A stretch of DNA of 64,000 nt, taken from Pseudoalteromonas citrea. Its GTDB lineage: Bacteria; Pseudomonadota; Gammaproteobacteria; Enterobacterales; Alteromonadaceae. Shown here piece by piece: positions 48,312-58,172 of the stretch. The stretch is taken from positions 359,150 to 423,149 of the forward strand of contig NZ_AHBZ03000022.1 of assembly GCF_000238375.3 (NCBI RefSeq), read 5' to 3'. Position 1 is the stretch's first letter. Each line of letters starts with the position of its first letter. A program made the translations under genes and the position numbers. Under the pieces are notes generated by a model that saw only the letters and a program-made list of their open reading frames with translations, was not told where the DNA came from and made no database searches.

Positions 48312-51020
48312 TTAAAACTCTTCCCACTCTTCTGAACTGTCAGAAAATTGATTTCCCGTTGCTACAGGGCTTGCAGATGCAGAAGGTGCTGACAACTCTA
48401 TACGCTCTGTAGGCTGTGGTGTGCGAGTTGCCACTGTTCGCTGTGTTTGATTTGATTCAGCAGGCAATCCTGAATTCGCGACCTGCATATTCTCACTTAA
48501 TGAAAAGAAGTTAAGTAACCGCTTCATATCGTTCGCTTGTTCTGACATTGATTCGCCTGCCGCAGACGCTTGTTCCACTAATGCAGCATTTTGTTGCGTC
48601 ATTTCATCCATTTGTGCCACGGCTTTATTTACTTGTTCAATACCCGAGCTTTGTTCAACAGACGCTTCAGCTATATCAGAAATCATTTGTGTAACCCGCT
48701 TAACTGAAGCTACGATATCCTTCAGCGTTTCACCGGATTCGTTCACTAAAATGGTACCATCTTCTACTTTCCCAACACTATCGCGGATCAAATCTTTAAT
48801 CTCTTTTGCTGCGCCAGCCGAACGCTGTGCAAGATTACGAACCTCTCCTGCAACAACTGCAAAACCTCGACCTTGCTCTCCAGCTCTTGCTGCTTCCACT
48901 GCCGCATTGAGTGCGAGTAAATTAGTTTGGAAAGCTATTTCATCAATCACACCGATAATGTCAGATATTTTTTTGCTCGATTCATTAATAGCCGACATAC
49001 TCGACACAGCTCGATTCACAACTTCACCACCCAGCATGGCTTTATCACAAGTTTCTTCAGCGAGTCCATTAGCAATTTTTGCATTATCCGCATTTTGACG
49101 CACTGTACTTGTCATCTCTTCCATACTAGACGCTGTTTCTTCTAAAGACGAAGCTTGCTCTTCGGTTCTTTGACTTAGATCAGTATTTCCTTGTGATATT
49201 TCTTCGGCTCCACTGGCCACCAGCGACGCTGACGAATTGATTCGATTAAGTACTTCAGTTAACTTGTTCGCCGTCGCATTCGCATCTTGTTTTAGTTTAT
49301 CAAATGCACCTTGGTATTCAGTTGTAACTCTACGGGTAAGATCACCAGTGGCAAGTCCATCTAACATTTGCGCAGTGTCAGACACTGCACCATCAACAAT
49401 ACTAACTAATTCATTTAAACCTTGTGTCAAGCGTAAATAAAACCCTTCTTTATTCGCTTCTTGCAACCGTACACTCAAATCGCCTTGACCTGCAGACATA
49501 ACGAGTTCATTCACCTCAGATTCGATAGCCACTTCTGCTGTGCGATCCGACCACTCCACAACCGTACCTATTCTTTCTCCATCTGCATCAATGATAGGAT
49601 TAGCAACTAAACCAAATGTTCTACCTCCTACCAAAATTTCTGTTTTATATACCGATGTTAGTCGCTCTAACATGCTACGCTGGTGTGACGGATCTTTATG
49701 GAATATATCAATATTCGACCCTACCAATGTGCGACTATCAAAGTGAGGCAGGTCTTTTTTAATGTCTCTTTCAGCATTACTCATCATCTGCACAACTGAC
49801 TTATTCATATACACAATGTTGTGTTCATCATTCGCAATCATGGTGTTAGTTGCAACATTATCCAGCGCACGCTTAACGCGTAAATTCTCATTTGCCTGCT
49901 CTTGTTCTTTACGCTCTCTGACAAGACGCTCTGTCTTGTCATCCCACTCAACCACAGTCCCTAAACGTTCATTATTATCACCGTAAACAGGCGTTGCTAT
50001 TAGCCCAAAAGTAAAGCCTGCTACTTGAATATCAGTCTTATATGTTTGGGTTAATTTTGCCAATAAATGCCTTTGATGGCTCGGATTCACATGGAAAACA
50101 TCTATGCACTCACCGATTAACTTGCTCGTATCAAAATTGGGGAGTGATGTCCTGAGCTGTGTTTGATTCGCACTGAGCATCTCTAATACTGAATGATTAG
50201 CATAAACAATATTTAAATCAGGATCTGCCAGCATAACATTCGCTTGGCATACATCTAACGCGCTAGAAATTCTCGCATTATGTGCAGATAGCTTTTGCTG
50301 CCTTTGCTCTGCCTCTAACTTAGCAGTAATGTCTTTCCATTCCACAAGCGTGGCGATTCGTTCATTATCGTCATTAAATACTGGTGTTGCTATTAACTCA
50401 AACGTTAGCCCTGCTACTTTGATAGTGGTTGTATAAACCTGCGTTAAAGTGCGTAATAGCCCTCGTTGATGGGCTGGATTTTTATGAAAAGCATCAATAT
50501 TTTGACCAACTAAGTCATCAACATTAAAGCCGGGTAAATCCTCCCTAAGCTTGACTTGATTCTCTCTGAACATCATCGTAACCGAATCATTCAAATAGGT
50601 AATATTCAGTTCAGCATCAGCGACCATGATGTTTGCTTGGCACACCTGCAACGCACGAAGCAGCCCATCAATATGGCTTTTATTAGCTTGATCTTGTTTA
50701 TCAGACTGTAAATACAAAGCTTGTTTTAATTGTGGATAATGACTGAAATCAATCTGCGCTATCGCATCAAGCTCAGCAACTTTCAGCTGTGGCAGTAGTA
50801 ACTCAACACAGTCGAGTCTGGCCGCATACTTGCTTAAATTTTGCTTTAAATATAGAGTACCTACTAAGGTCACAAAAATAGGTAAGAGTAGGAGTAAACT
50901 CGTCATTAAGGACAATTCAATACCCATTAACTTAAATGCTACCGCAATAGAGGCAACTTGAGCGATCCCAACATAAATTAGCTTATTGCTTATCGCGCCT
51001 TGTAGGTTATGACTACTCAT
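48312..51020 (-). CDS. Triple-PAS methyl-accepting chemotaxis protein
   Basis: 902 residues. Two close hydrophobic segments at about 15-55 form a membrane hairpin with no periplasmic domain. Three PAS domains of about 125 residues follow, starting near 88, 212 and 337, each with a [24 protein letters not shown] start and a FHKNPAHQR-like core and all ending TLVEW/VVEW. A HAMP-like segment precedes the signalling tip ([20 protein letters not shown]). The last five residues are EWEEF, a CheR/CheB-tethering motif. It probably senses an internal cue such as redox state or a bound cofactor. Confidence 0.94.
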   Translation of the reverse strand: MSSHNLQGAISNKLIYVGIAQVASIAVAFKLMGIELSLMTSLLLLLPIFVTLVGTLYLKQNLSKYAARLDCVELLLPQLKVAELDAIAQIDFSHYPQLKQALYLQSDKQDQANKSHIDGLLRALQVCQANIMVADAELNITYLNDSVTMMFRENQVKLREDLPGFNVDDLVGQNIDAFHKNPAHQRGLLRTLTQVYTTTIKVAGLTFELIATPVFNDDNERIATLVEWKDITAKLEAEQRQQKLSAHNARISSALDVCQANVMLADPDLNIVYANHSVLEMLSANQTQLRTSLPNFDTSKLIGECIDVFHVNPSHQRHLLAKLTQTYKTDIQVAGFTFGLIATPVYGDNNERLGTVVEWDDKTERLVRERKEQEQANENLRVKRALDNVATNTMIANDEHNIVYMNKSVVQMMSNAERDIKKDLPHFDSRTLVGSNIDIFHKDPSHQRSMLERLTSVYKTEILVGGRTFGLVANPIIDADGERIGTVVEWSDRTAEVAIESEVNELVMSAGQGDLSVRLQEANKEGFYLRLTQGLNELVSIVDGAVSDTAQMLDGLATGDLTRRVTTEYQGAFDKLKQDANATANKLTEVLNRINSSASLVASGAEEISQGNTDLSQRTEEQASSLEETASSMEEMTSTVRQNADNAKIANGLAEETCDKAMLGGEVVNRAVSSMSAINESSKKISDIIGVIDEIAFQTNLLALNAAVEAARAGEQGRGFAVVAGEVRNLAQRSAGAAKEIKDLIRDSVGKVEDGTILVNESGETLKDIVASVKRVTQMISDIAEASVEQSSGIEQVNKAVAQMDEMTQQNAALVEQASAAGESMSEQANDMKRLLNFFSLSENMQVANSGLPAESNQTQRTVATRTPQPTERIELSAPSASASPVATGNQFSDSSEEWEEF

Positions 51021-51032
51021 ATCTTCTCCACT

Positions 51033-51542
51033 TTACCCATGATGCATATAATTTGCGCTTAAATCTAACACCTTTGCTAAATTTAATAACACGACCATTT
51101 TTTCACCAACATTTACCAAGCCATGCACATACTGTGCATTGTCTGAATCTTGAAAATCAGGAACATCTTTCGCTGTTTCTTCAGATATACTGTAAACATC
51201 AGATACAGCATCAACGACTAAGCCCATAACTTTGTGCTGCTCTTTAATCTCAACAGAAACTACAATTACAACGGTTAAAGGACTATACGCGACGCTATCA
51301 ATACCAAATCTTAATCTTAAATCCACAATTGGCACTATAGTGCCACGCAAGTTAATAGCCCCTTTGACAAAGGTCGGGGCATTTGGTATCACTGTTGCAT
51401 CTTCCCAGCCTCGTATCTCCTGAACCGCCAAAATGTCCATACCATATTCTTCACCCGCCATCATAAAAGTAAGGTATTGGTTTTCATCTTGCTGTCCACC
51501 CAATATCAATTGCTGATTTAATTCTGCTTGCTCACTCATCAT
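51033..51542 (-). CDS. cheW: Chemotaxis coupling protein CheW
   Basis: Links receptors to CheA. 169 residues of one CheW domain: YLTFMMAGEEYGMDILAVQE, GWEDATVIPNAPTFVKGAIN, LRGTIVPIVDLRLRFG and GLVVDAVSDVY. Its ATG overlaps the cheA TGA. An extra N-terminal stretch (MSEQAELNQQLILGGQQDEN) is variable. Confidence 0.96.
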   Translation of the reverse strand: MMSEQAELNQQLILGGQQDENQYLTFMMAGEEYGMDILAVQEIRGWEDATVIPNAPTFVKGAINLRGTIVPIVDLRLRFGIDSVAYSPLTVVIVVSVEIKEQHKVMGLVVDAVSDVYSISEETAKDVPDFQDSDNAQYVHGLVNVGEKMVVLLNLAKVLDLSANYMHHG

Positions 51543-53614
51543 GCAACCTCTATCACCTTTGCTTCAACAAGCAACTCTTGAGAACCAGGCCGCTTTAGAC
51601 CACTGAGCTTTATAAGGCCACTAATATCGATGATCAGCGACACTCGCCCATCGCCCAAAATTGTCGCGCCAGAAATGCCATCCACCTTTTGATAATTAGC
51701 TTCTAAGCTTTTAATCACCACTTGCTGCTGCGCCAATAAATCATCAACCAGTAAACCTACTTTATGATTATCGCTTTCCACAACCACCAACAGCGTTTTA
51801 TCAAGCTCTTCAATCGCGCCTTTATGAGTAAATATGTCGTAAAGCCGTAAGATAGGAATATATTCATCACGTAACCGCAGTACATCTAAATCTTTACCTA
51901 CGCGACTCACCTTTGTGATATCAATTTGTAACGACTCGACAATTGAAATTAAGGGAATAATATAGGTATGCTGCGCAACTTTAACTAACTGACCGTCAAG
52001 TATTGCCAAGGTTAAAGGCAAACGAATGGTAAACGTAGAACCCACACCCGGCGCTGATGATACTTCCACCGAGCCATTGAGTGCCTGAATGTTGCGCCGC
52101 ACCACATCCATCCCTACGCCACGCCCTGAGATATCACTCACTTCATCAGCAGTAGAAAAACCAGGCATAAAAATAAGCTCGTTGATTTCATCAGCACTTA
52201 ATTCATCCTCTGGCTGTACTAACCCATTGGTAATCGCTTTCTCTTTAATTCGCTGGGTATTTAGCCCTTGTCCATCATCCATAATTTCAATGACGATGTT
52301 ACCACCTTGATGAAAAGCGTTAAGCGTAACAATGCCTACAGGGTCTTTACCTGCAGCAACACGCTCTTCCGGTGTTTCTAAACCGTGATCTAATGAATTT
52401 CTGACTAAATGCACCATGGGGTCAGAAATTTTCTCCATCACGGTTTTATCCAACTCAGTTTGCTCACCGACTAATTTTAGTTCGACTTGTTTATTTAGTT
52501 TTTGTGATATATCTCTTACAAGCCTCGGGAATCGACTAAACACAAAGCTGATAGGGAGCATTCTGATCCGCATGACATTTTCTTGTAAGTCACGGGTATT
52601 GTGAGCCAACTGCGCGAGCCCTTCTTGTAAAGAGGTAATGGTGGTTTCGGTTATTTCTTGTTCGCCAATTTGACTTAGCATTGCTTGCGTTATTACTAGC
52701 TCTCCTACCATATTTATCAGAGAATCAACTTTATCAATTCCAACTCGAATAGACGTTGTACTTTGCTCTGCAGGCTTTTTAGTTTCTGCTTTTTTTGTGG
52801 GTATCGCTTTCGGCGCGGAAACCGAGCTACTAGATAAACCTGTACTCTGACCCCCTTCTACGGGGGGAGAACTTGACTCGTTTTCTGCCTCATGTTCAAA
52901 CAAGCCGCCACACACCGTAATTTCAATATGTGCATCATCTTCCACCCATTCGAATATTTCTTTTATTGCGCTTTCAGTACGAGCAGTCGTTAAGAAAAAT
53001 CGCCAACTTAGGAAGCATTCATCAGGGCTTAAATTTTCAAAGTCAGGTATCGCATCATAAAATACCGTTGTTTCTAACTCACCGAGCTCCGCCAACTCAC
53101 CGATCATATAAAGAGGTTCATTACCGGTTTTAAACAAATGGGGATGGGGTTTAAAATCAATTTGAAAGGTAGACTCGCTTTCTACTGGCAAGGAAGCTTG
53201 TGCATCTTGGTTCTCAGTACTTTCACTCATACCAAGAATAACCTCAAATTTATGACGTAAATCATTAGCGTCACTTAAATCAGGCGTTTGTTCTGCCTGA
53301 AGTGCACTTAACAGTGCTCGCAAGCAATCAACAGACTTTAGCAATAAATTCACATGTTCAGCTGTAAGCTGGCGCTGCCCGTCTCGGATTTGATCTAGCA
53401 GTGTTTCAAGCACATGTGTAAAATCCGACACTGAAGTAAAACCAAATGTACCACTGCCACCTTTAATTGAATGCGCGGCTCTGAAAATGGTATTGATTGT
53501 TTCCGAGTCTTCGGTACCTGGCTCTAAATTTAGTAGCTCAGCTTCCATTGCATCTAATCCTTCAAAGCTTTCTTCAAAGAAAACTTCAAAAAATTGGCTT
53601 AAATCAATACTCAT
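51539..53614 (-). CDS. cheA: Chemotaxis histidine kinase CheA
   Basis: 691 residues. The P1 HPt domain holds phospho-acceptor H48 (FRAAHSIKGGSGTFGF). A central domain at about 150-240 (DFKPHPHLFKTGNEPLYMIG) takes the place of a canonical P2. The dimerisation domain follows, then HATPase boxes (HLVRNSLDHGLE, MDDGQGLN, GRGVGMDVVRRN) and a C-terminal CheW-like domain. It starts 14 bp after cheY. Everything needed for kinase activity is present. Confidence 0.97.
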   Translation of the reverse strand: MSIDLSQFFEVFFEESFEGLDAMEAELLNLEPGTEDSETINTIFRAAHSIKGGSGTFGFTSVSDFTHVLETLLDQIRDGQRQLTAEHVNLLLKSVDCLRALLSALQAEQTPDLSDANDLRHKFEVILGMSESTENQDAQASLPVESESTFQIDFKPHPHLFKTGNEPLYMIGELAELGELETTVFYDAIPDFENLSPDECFLSWRFFLTTARTESAIKEIFEWVEDDAHIEITVCGGLFEHEAENESSSPPVEGGQSTGLSSSSVSAPKAIPTKKAETKKPAEQSTTSIRVGIDKVDSLINMVGELVITQAMLSQIGEQEITETTITSLQEGLAQLAHNTRDLQENVMRIRMLPISFVFSRFPRLVRDISQKLNKQVELKLVGEQTELDKTVMEKISDPMVHLVRNSLDHGLETPEERVAAGKDPVGIVTLNAFHQGGNIVIEIMDDGQGLNTQRIKEKAITNGLVQPEDELSADEINELIFMPGFSTADEVSDISGRGVGMDVVRRNIQALNGSVEVSSAPGVGSTFTIRLPLTLAILDGQLVKVAQHTYIIPLISIVESLQIDITKVSRVGKDLDVLRLRDEYIPILRLYDIFTHKGAIEELDKTLLVVVESDNHKVGLLVDDLLAQQQVVIKSLEANYQKVDGISGATILGDGRVSLIIDISGLIKLSGLKRPGSQELLVEAKVIEVA

Positions 53615-53628
53615 AAGGCACTCCTAGC

Positions 53629-53991
53629 TCAACGAATAACCTTTTTCAACACTGCGAGCAGTTGCTCGGGATTAAAGGGTTTAACAATCCAGCCCGTTGC
53701 ACCTGCAGCTTTACCTTCCGTTTTTTTATCCAAACCAGACTCGGTTGTTAGCATCAGTAAAGGAGTAAACTTATAGTTGGGTAAGGAACGTAACTCTCGT
53801 ATCAACGTGATCCCATCCATCACCGGCATATTTACATCAGAGATAACCGCATCAAACCCTTGCTGTTTAGCAATCGCTAGTGCTTCACTGCCATCTTTTG
53901 CTTCTGTGACGTCGAAACCTGCTTTTTTTAATGTAAAACCGACCATTTGTCGCATAGATGCTGAATCGTCTACAGCCAAAATCTTTTTCAT
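53629..53991 (-). CDS. cheY: Single-domain response regulator CheY
   Basis: Receiver-only protein of 120 residues. Acid pocket D8-D9 (AVDDSASM), phospho-acceptor D52 (AVISDVNMPVMDG), Thr switch in LMLTTES and K in IVKPF. Being in a che2-like cluster, it need not act on the flagellar motor. Confidence 0.96.
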   Translation of the reverse strand: MKKILAVDDSASMRQMVGFTLKKAGFDVTEAKDGSEALAIAKQQGFDAVISDVNMPVMDGITLIRELRSLPNYKFTPLLMLTTESGLDKKTEGKAAGATGWIVKPFNPEQLLAVLKKVIR

Positions 53992-54000
53992 ACTGACCTC

Positions 54001-54273
54001 TTAATTAACACTATCTAGGGCTAACAACTTTATTAGACCTAACTCATCAACCGCATTATGAAACGCAGTACTTTGCCCATGCCAAACTATTTGATGATTG
54101 ATATTCAGGAGATGCTTTTGTAATGCACATAGCAGTTGTATTGAGGCAGTATCGGCTCGACTTACCTCCGATATATCAATACAGATGTCATGCTCCACAT
54201 GCAGTTCTTGGCGAAGCTGTTGATGTAAATCTTCAACTTGACTGATTGTCAATTCAGGTGAAAGCTTTAACAT
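54001..54273 (-). CDS. STAS-domain protein heading the che operon
   Basis: Anti-sigma-factor-antagonist-like single domain of 90 residues, with ICIDISEVSRADTASIQLLC around the usual phosphorylatable position (Ser or Thr in DTAS). It starts 9 bp upstream of cheY and probably is the first gene of the operon. STAS genes accompany che clusters in several marine gammaproteobacteria; its partner is not evident here. Confidence 0.86.
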   Translation of the reverse strand: MLKLSPELTISQVEDLHQQLRQELHVEHDICIDISEVSRADTASIQLLCALQKHLLNINHQIVWHGQSTAFHNAVDELGLIKLLALDSVN

Positions 54274-54293
54274 GTGCGCAGCACTGTCCTTGC

Positions 54294-54313
54294 AAATTTA
54301 TATTTATAAATTT
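54294..54313. repeat. AT-rich inverted repeat upstream of the che operon
   Basis: Arms AAATTTATA and TATAAATTT separated by TT, about 20 bp upstream of the STAS start codon. Could be an operator or part of the promoter; no T run follows in the transcribed direction, so it does not look like a terminator. Confidence 0.5.
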
Positions 54314-54374
54314 AGCTTAGACGTAGATGTAAAAAATGCCATAAAAGTTAAAACAAAAAAGGTAAAAATAATTA

Positions 54375-54410
54375 GCGTGTTAGCGAGAAATCATGAATAA
54401 ATTAACACGC
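54375..54410 (-). terminator. Possible terminator after the oxidase operon
   Basis: Arms GCGTGTTA and TAACACGC, loop of 20 nt, about 34 bp after the sco stop, followed on the leftward strand by TAATTATTTTTACC. The long loop makes it only moderately convincing. Confidence 0.5.
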
Positions 54411-54443
54411 CAATCTAAAGTCGTCATATCTGCTGGGTTTCAA

Positions 54444-55037
54444 TTAGATTGCGATGATTTTAAAGTCACGCACTAAGGTATGCACGTCGATTAGCGGGAT
54501 TTCATTCACCGTATATTTTGCTTTAAAAATAGCGGCTAACTCACCTTGCGGGTTAATTAACGCAACCGACGCACTATGATCGACATAATATTCTTGCTCA
54601 GTGCTGTTATTAATCGCATATATCAATCCAATATCGCGTACGAATGGAAATAACTGGGCGTGTGGCCCGCTCAAAGCTCTAAATTCATCATCGAAGTAAT
54701 TTATGTATGCTTGACGCTTTGCTGGCGTGTCACGTTGAGGATCCACAGACACAAACCACACAGATACCGGATAATCTTTTTCTAGTTGCTGGTAAACTTG
54801 TGACAGTTTAGCCAACGTCATCGGACATATATCAGGGCAGCTAGTGTAGCCCAAAAAAAGGAGAGTCCATTGATCGTGCAAACTTTTTTCTGTTATTATC
54901 TCGCCATTTTCATCATTTAGTGCAAAAGGCTTAACTATTTGAGGGTTTGTATAATGCACGACCAAATCTGATGTTTGCGGCTTTTCAGAACACCCTAACA
55001 TCAAACACATAATAAAAATCAATAGAAAATAACGCAT
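54444..55037 (-). CDS. SCO1/SenC copper chaperone
   Basis: Delivers copper to the CuA site of cytochrome oxidase subunit II. 197 residues from ATG 55037, which overlaps the ctaB stop. A lipoprotein signal has C16 (LMLGC). The thioredoxin-like domain carries the copper-binding C67-PDI-C71 (GYTSCPDICPM) and H154 (YYVDHSASVALI). Last gene of the oxidase operon. Confidence 0.93.
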   Translation of the reverse strand: MRYFLLIFIMCLMLGCSEKPQTSDLVVHYTNPQIVKPFALNDENGEIITEKSLHDQWTLLFLGYTSCPDICPMTLAKLSQVYQQLEKDYPVSVWFVSVDPQRDTPAKRQAYINYFDDEFRALSGPHAQLFPFVRDIGLIYAINNSTEQEYYVDHSASVALINPQGELAAIFKAKYTVNEIPLIDVHTLVRDFKIIAI

Positions 55038-55939
55038 TAAACAATCCATTTATCAGCAAAAAGAGCGATAAAGAGTAACAGTAAATGGCTAATTGAAAAA
55101 CGAAAAAGTGCCATCGCTTTCTCATCCGAAGGCCAAAAATACAACCCTATGCTCTTAGCAATAAACCATACATTTAAAATGCTTGAACACATTAAATAAA
55201 ACCAGCCAGACATAGATATCAGGTATGGCACAACACAAATGAGCGTCAAAACTATGGTATACACAATCATACAAATTTGAGTAAATTGAATACCATGAGT
55301 AACAGGAAGCATAGGAACATTGGCGCGTTTATAATCGTTTCGACGAGCAATCGCTAATGCCCAAAAATGTGGAGGTGTCCATGCAAAAATAATCATCACT
55401 AATAGCAATGGCTCTGCATCGAGTTGCCCCGTTTCACTCACCCACCCTAATAATGGCGGCATAGCACCGGCTAGCCCACCTATGACAATATTTTGCGGCG
55501 TTGCCCGCTTGAGAAATAGTGTATAAACAACAGCATACCCAAGTAATGCCATAAAAGTGAGCACGGTACATAATACATTACTCCAAACAAGCAATATGGA
55601 TATGCCTATCAAAGTTAACCCACTAGCAAACACCAAAGCATGTCGAACAGATAGGCGCTCGGTTGCAACAGGCCGATGCCGTGTTCGCGCCATTTTTTGA
55701 TCGATCTCTCTGTCTACTACATGATTAATCGCCGCTGCCGCTGCCGCTAAGCTCCCGATCCCTATGAGACTCATAATTTGCGCAAACCATGTTCTTTCCG
55801 TCTCTGGCGCAAGCGCAATACCAACCCAGGCTGTGATCACCAGCATTAACACCACTTTTGCTTTACAAATAGCAATATAATTACGTGCCATTATCCATAA
55901 CGAAATAGGTGTGCTTTGATTTATTATTAGTGTTTTCAT
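55037..55939 (-). CDS. ctaB: Protoheme IX farnesyltransferase
   Basis: Makes heme O from heme B, feeding ctaA. 300 residues with 7-9 membrane helices and the UbiA-type aspartate motifs NHVVDREIDQKMARTRHRPV and DYKRANVPMLPVTHG. ATG 55939 has AGGAG 5 bp upstream and an ATGA overlap with the ctaA stop. Also called cyoE in quinol-oxidase clusters. Confidence 0.95.
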   Translation of the reverse strand: MKTLIINQSTPISLWIMARNYIAICKAKVVLMLVITAWVGIALAPETERTWFAQIMSLIGIGSLAAAAAAINHVVDREIDQKMARTRHRPVATERLSVRHALVFASGLTLIGISILLVWSNVLCTVLTFMALLGYAVVYTLFLKRATPQNIVIGGLAGAMPPLLGWVSETGQLDAEPLLLVMIIFAWTPPHFWALAIARRNDYKRANVPMLPVTHGIQFTQICMIVYTIVLTLICVVPYLISMSGWFYLMCSSILNVWFIAKSIGLYFWPSDEKAMALFRFSISHLLLLFIALFADKWIV

Positions 55940-56928
55940 ATAGTCTCCTGACACCGACACCTTATTAAAAAGCAAAGCCTAACCATACTCACCAATAGCA
56001 TGGCAGCCATAAAGTTATGGAAAAGAGTTAATAATAAAGGGAATTTTAGATGTACAATTGCAGAGCCAACCGTTAACTGAACAATCAGTAGTATTACCAC
56101 CCATAACACTGCAATTTTAAACGTTTTACTCACTGCTACTCGATAAAGTCGCCATGCCATGGCAAAAATAGCTAATGCTGTAACAAGTGCCCACAGCCGA
56201 TGAACAAAATGGATAGACAACCTCGTGTCGAAGGGTAGTACGCCATATTCATAATTTTCTTTACCAAGTGGCAAGTGAAACAGGCTCTCTAGAGAAAAAA
56301 GCTCAATATTGTTGCACACAGGTAGTCCGGTACAATGAGGAGCGGCATAATTAGCAGCAACCCATCCCCCCAACGCAATTTGTATGCTCAATATAATCAA
56401 TACACCCACCACCCAATTAAAAGAGTTGGATACTTTATCATTGAGCAACACGTGGCTATCTGTCACTCTAAAATACAATAATGACAAGAGCGCTAAAATA
56501 CTAAAACCTCCGAGTAAGTGCCCCATTACAATAAATGGTTGTAAATTCAGTGTCACAGTCCACATACCCAAAGCGCCCTGGAACACAATCAATACAACAA
56601 GCAGAGCCACAAGCCTTACGGGTAATACATTCTGCTTTTTATTACGTAGGGCAATAATACAAAGAAATACAATGAGCAACCCCAAGCAACCAGCAAAATA
56701 GCGATGTACCATTTCTATCCACGCTTTCTTTGGCTCTAATTGGCTATTTGGAAACAATGACTCGGCAAGTAAAACATCTTTTGCGTGTGTAGGCACTGAG
56801 ACAAAGCCATAGCAGCCTGGCCAGTCAGGACACCCCAGTCCCGCGTTACTCAAACGTGTATATGCGCCTAAAGTAACCACGACCACAGCAAGTAAACAAC
56901 TAAACAATGCAATTCTTCTATAGTTCAT
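55936..56928 (-). CDS. ctaA: Heme A synthase
   Basis: Oxidises heme O to heme A. 330 residues, eight membrane helices in two four-helix halves, with the His pairs in WIEMVHRYFAGCLG/IVMGHLLGG and IHFVHRLWA/LFHNFMAAM. Two ATGs are possible: AAGGAG sits 1 bp before ATG 56934 but 7 bp before ATG 56928, so 56928 is preferred. CxxC-type cysteines occur in the loop (CTGLPVCNN). Confidence 0.95.
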   Translation of the reverse strand: MNYRRIALFSCLLAVVVVTLGAYTRLSNAGLGCPDWPGCYGFVSVPTHAKDVLLAESLFPNSQLEPKKAWIEMVHRYFAGCLGLLIVFLCIIALRNKKQNVLPVRLVALLVVLIVFQGALGMWTVTLNLQPFIVMGHLLGGFSILALLSLLYFRVTDSHVLLNDKVSNSFNWVVGVLIILSIQIALGGWVAANYAAPHCTGLPVCNNIELFSLESLFHLPLGKENYEYGVLPFDTRLSIHFVHRLWALVTALAIFAMAWRLYRVAVSKTFKIAVLWVVILLIVQLTVGSAIVHLKFPLLLTLFHNFMAAMLLVSMVRLCFLIRCRCQETI

Positions 56929-56939
56929 CGTCATACTCC

Positions 56940-57437
56940 TTAGCTGCTACGCGCATAGTTAAGTAATTTCTTTAAATCTTTTAGCATTCCTTTATGGCGC
57001 ATTCGATTTTCCTGAACATCCAAACTCGGTGGGTATTCAAGGACGACCAACCCTCTATGGTCAATCAAATATAAATTGCCCGGTTCTAAATTCTGCTGAT
57101 TGGGATAGCTCACCGCATTTCCAGACTTAAACTCCCTGCCAAATACAGCTAAATTGACACGCAGTTGGTTCTTTCCGAGAGCCGTATGAATATTTACTAA
57201 ATCATTCAACTGCCGCTCACAAGGATTTTGACAATTAGCCGGGGCATTTAGCGCAATAGTCCACAAAACATCAGGGGATTGCTGCCAATCAGAAATCGTG
57301 ATCTCACCCTCTACAAACTTGCCACTATTTGTGGCACTTTGCGGCAACCAATTCAAAGAAAGCACAGTGTATGCAAGCAATAAGGGGACCGCACAACATA
57401 AGAGGAATAACCACATAGGTTTGTTTTTCATCATCAT
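56940..57437 (-). CDS. Membrane-anchored CxxxC protein of the oxidase operon
   Basis: Not recognised by name. From ATG 57437 (overlapping the SURF1 stop, AAGGAG 5 bp upstream) it has 165 residues: one helix (WLFLLCCAVPLLLAYTVL), then a periplasmic domain with C69-QNP-C73 in NAPANCQNPCERQL, followed by NIHTALGKNQLRVNLAVFG and LYLIDHRGLVVLEYPP. The pattern resembles a thioredoxin fold with a Sco-like C-x3-C. Cytochrome oxidase copper or thiol handling is a reasonable guess from position between SURF1 and ctaA. Confidence 0.75.
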   Translation of the reverse strand: MMMKNKPMWLFLLCCAVPLLLAYTVLSLNWLPQSATNSGKFVEGEITISDWQQSPDVLWTIALNAPANCQNPCERQLNDLVNIHTALGKNQLRVNLAVFGREFKSGNAVSYPNQQNLEPGNLYLIDHRGLVVLEYPPSLDVQENRMRHKGMLKDLKKLLNYARSS

Positions 57438-58159
57438 TACAGCTCCTTTCTTTGGTGTAAAAAGTACCCTATGACTGCCGCCGATAGCCCTATGAGTAAC
57501 CACTGTAATGCATAGGCTCGATGTTTTTGTGGCGACATAACCACAGCTTTATAATGGGGTATTGCCACTGCGACCGTATTACCGAGTTGATAAGTCACAA
57601 ATGGGTAAATTGTGAGCCCCGTGATTGTTGAAAAGTAGGATAAGTCTAGGTATTGAAGCAAATTATGAGATTTTGTGCTCATTGCAGGCTGCGTGGCTAG
57701 CGTGAACCCTTTAATATCTTTACTTTTGATCTGTAGCTCAAGCTCAACGTCCTCTTCTGGCAAGCGTATATTTGGTAACGTTCGAAGTGCTGGCGCTGCG
57801 ATAAAACCCAAGTTCACCAACAAAACATCATTTAAACGATTTGCTTGAAACAAAGTGATCAGGTCATACCCAGGTCTCCCTGCAACTATTTTATTATCTA
57901 GAAACCACACTTTTTCCGTAATAAAAGATCCTGAAACTTTGAACTTAGCGCTATGAATAGCATCGACTGAATCAGCAAACATCGCTTCTAGTCGTGCCTC
58001 CTCCTGTGTCAAAATAACACCTTCTTGGCCAAGTAAAAGTGCTTTATTCTCAGCCCTTTGCCATTGCCACATAGCCAATGATAAACACACCACGACAATG
58101 ACAAAAACAGCCGTAGTTGCCAAAAGTGAACTAAGCTTGTATTTACTTACTTCTCGCAT
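57437..58159 (-). CDS. SURF1 family oxidase assembly protein
   Basis: Heme insertion/assembly factor for cytochrome c oxidase. 240 residues from ATG 58159 (AGGAG 5 bp upstream; the frame is open to 58222). Two terminal membrane helices (LATTAVFVIVVVCLSLAMWQ and ALQWLLIGLSAAVIGYFL) flank a periplasmic domain with KVWFLDNKIVAGRPGYDLIT and LVNLGFIAAP. HRAYALQW before TM2 is the family hallmark. Confidence 0.92.
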   Translation of the reverse strand: MREVSKYKLSSLLATTAVFVIVVVCLSLAMWQWQRAENKALLLGQEGVILTQEEARLEAMFADSVDAIHSAKFKVSGSFITEKVWFLDNKIVAGRPGYDLITLFQANRLNDVLLVNLGFIAAPALRTLPNIRLPEEDVELELQIKSKDIKGFTLATQPAMSTKSHNLLQYLDLSYFSTITGLTIYPFVTYQLGNTVAVAIPHYKAVVMSPQKHRAYALQWLLIGLSAAVIGYFLHQRKEL

Positions 58160-58172
58160 ATAGGCTCCTAAA

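Noticed and set aside
48751-49145. Rightward ORFs antisense to the receptor signalling domain
   Set aside because: The same kind of antisense frame appears opposite the other chemoreceptor (21961-22386), as expected from the conserved codons of the coding strand.
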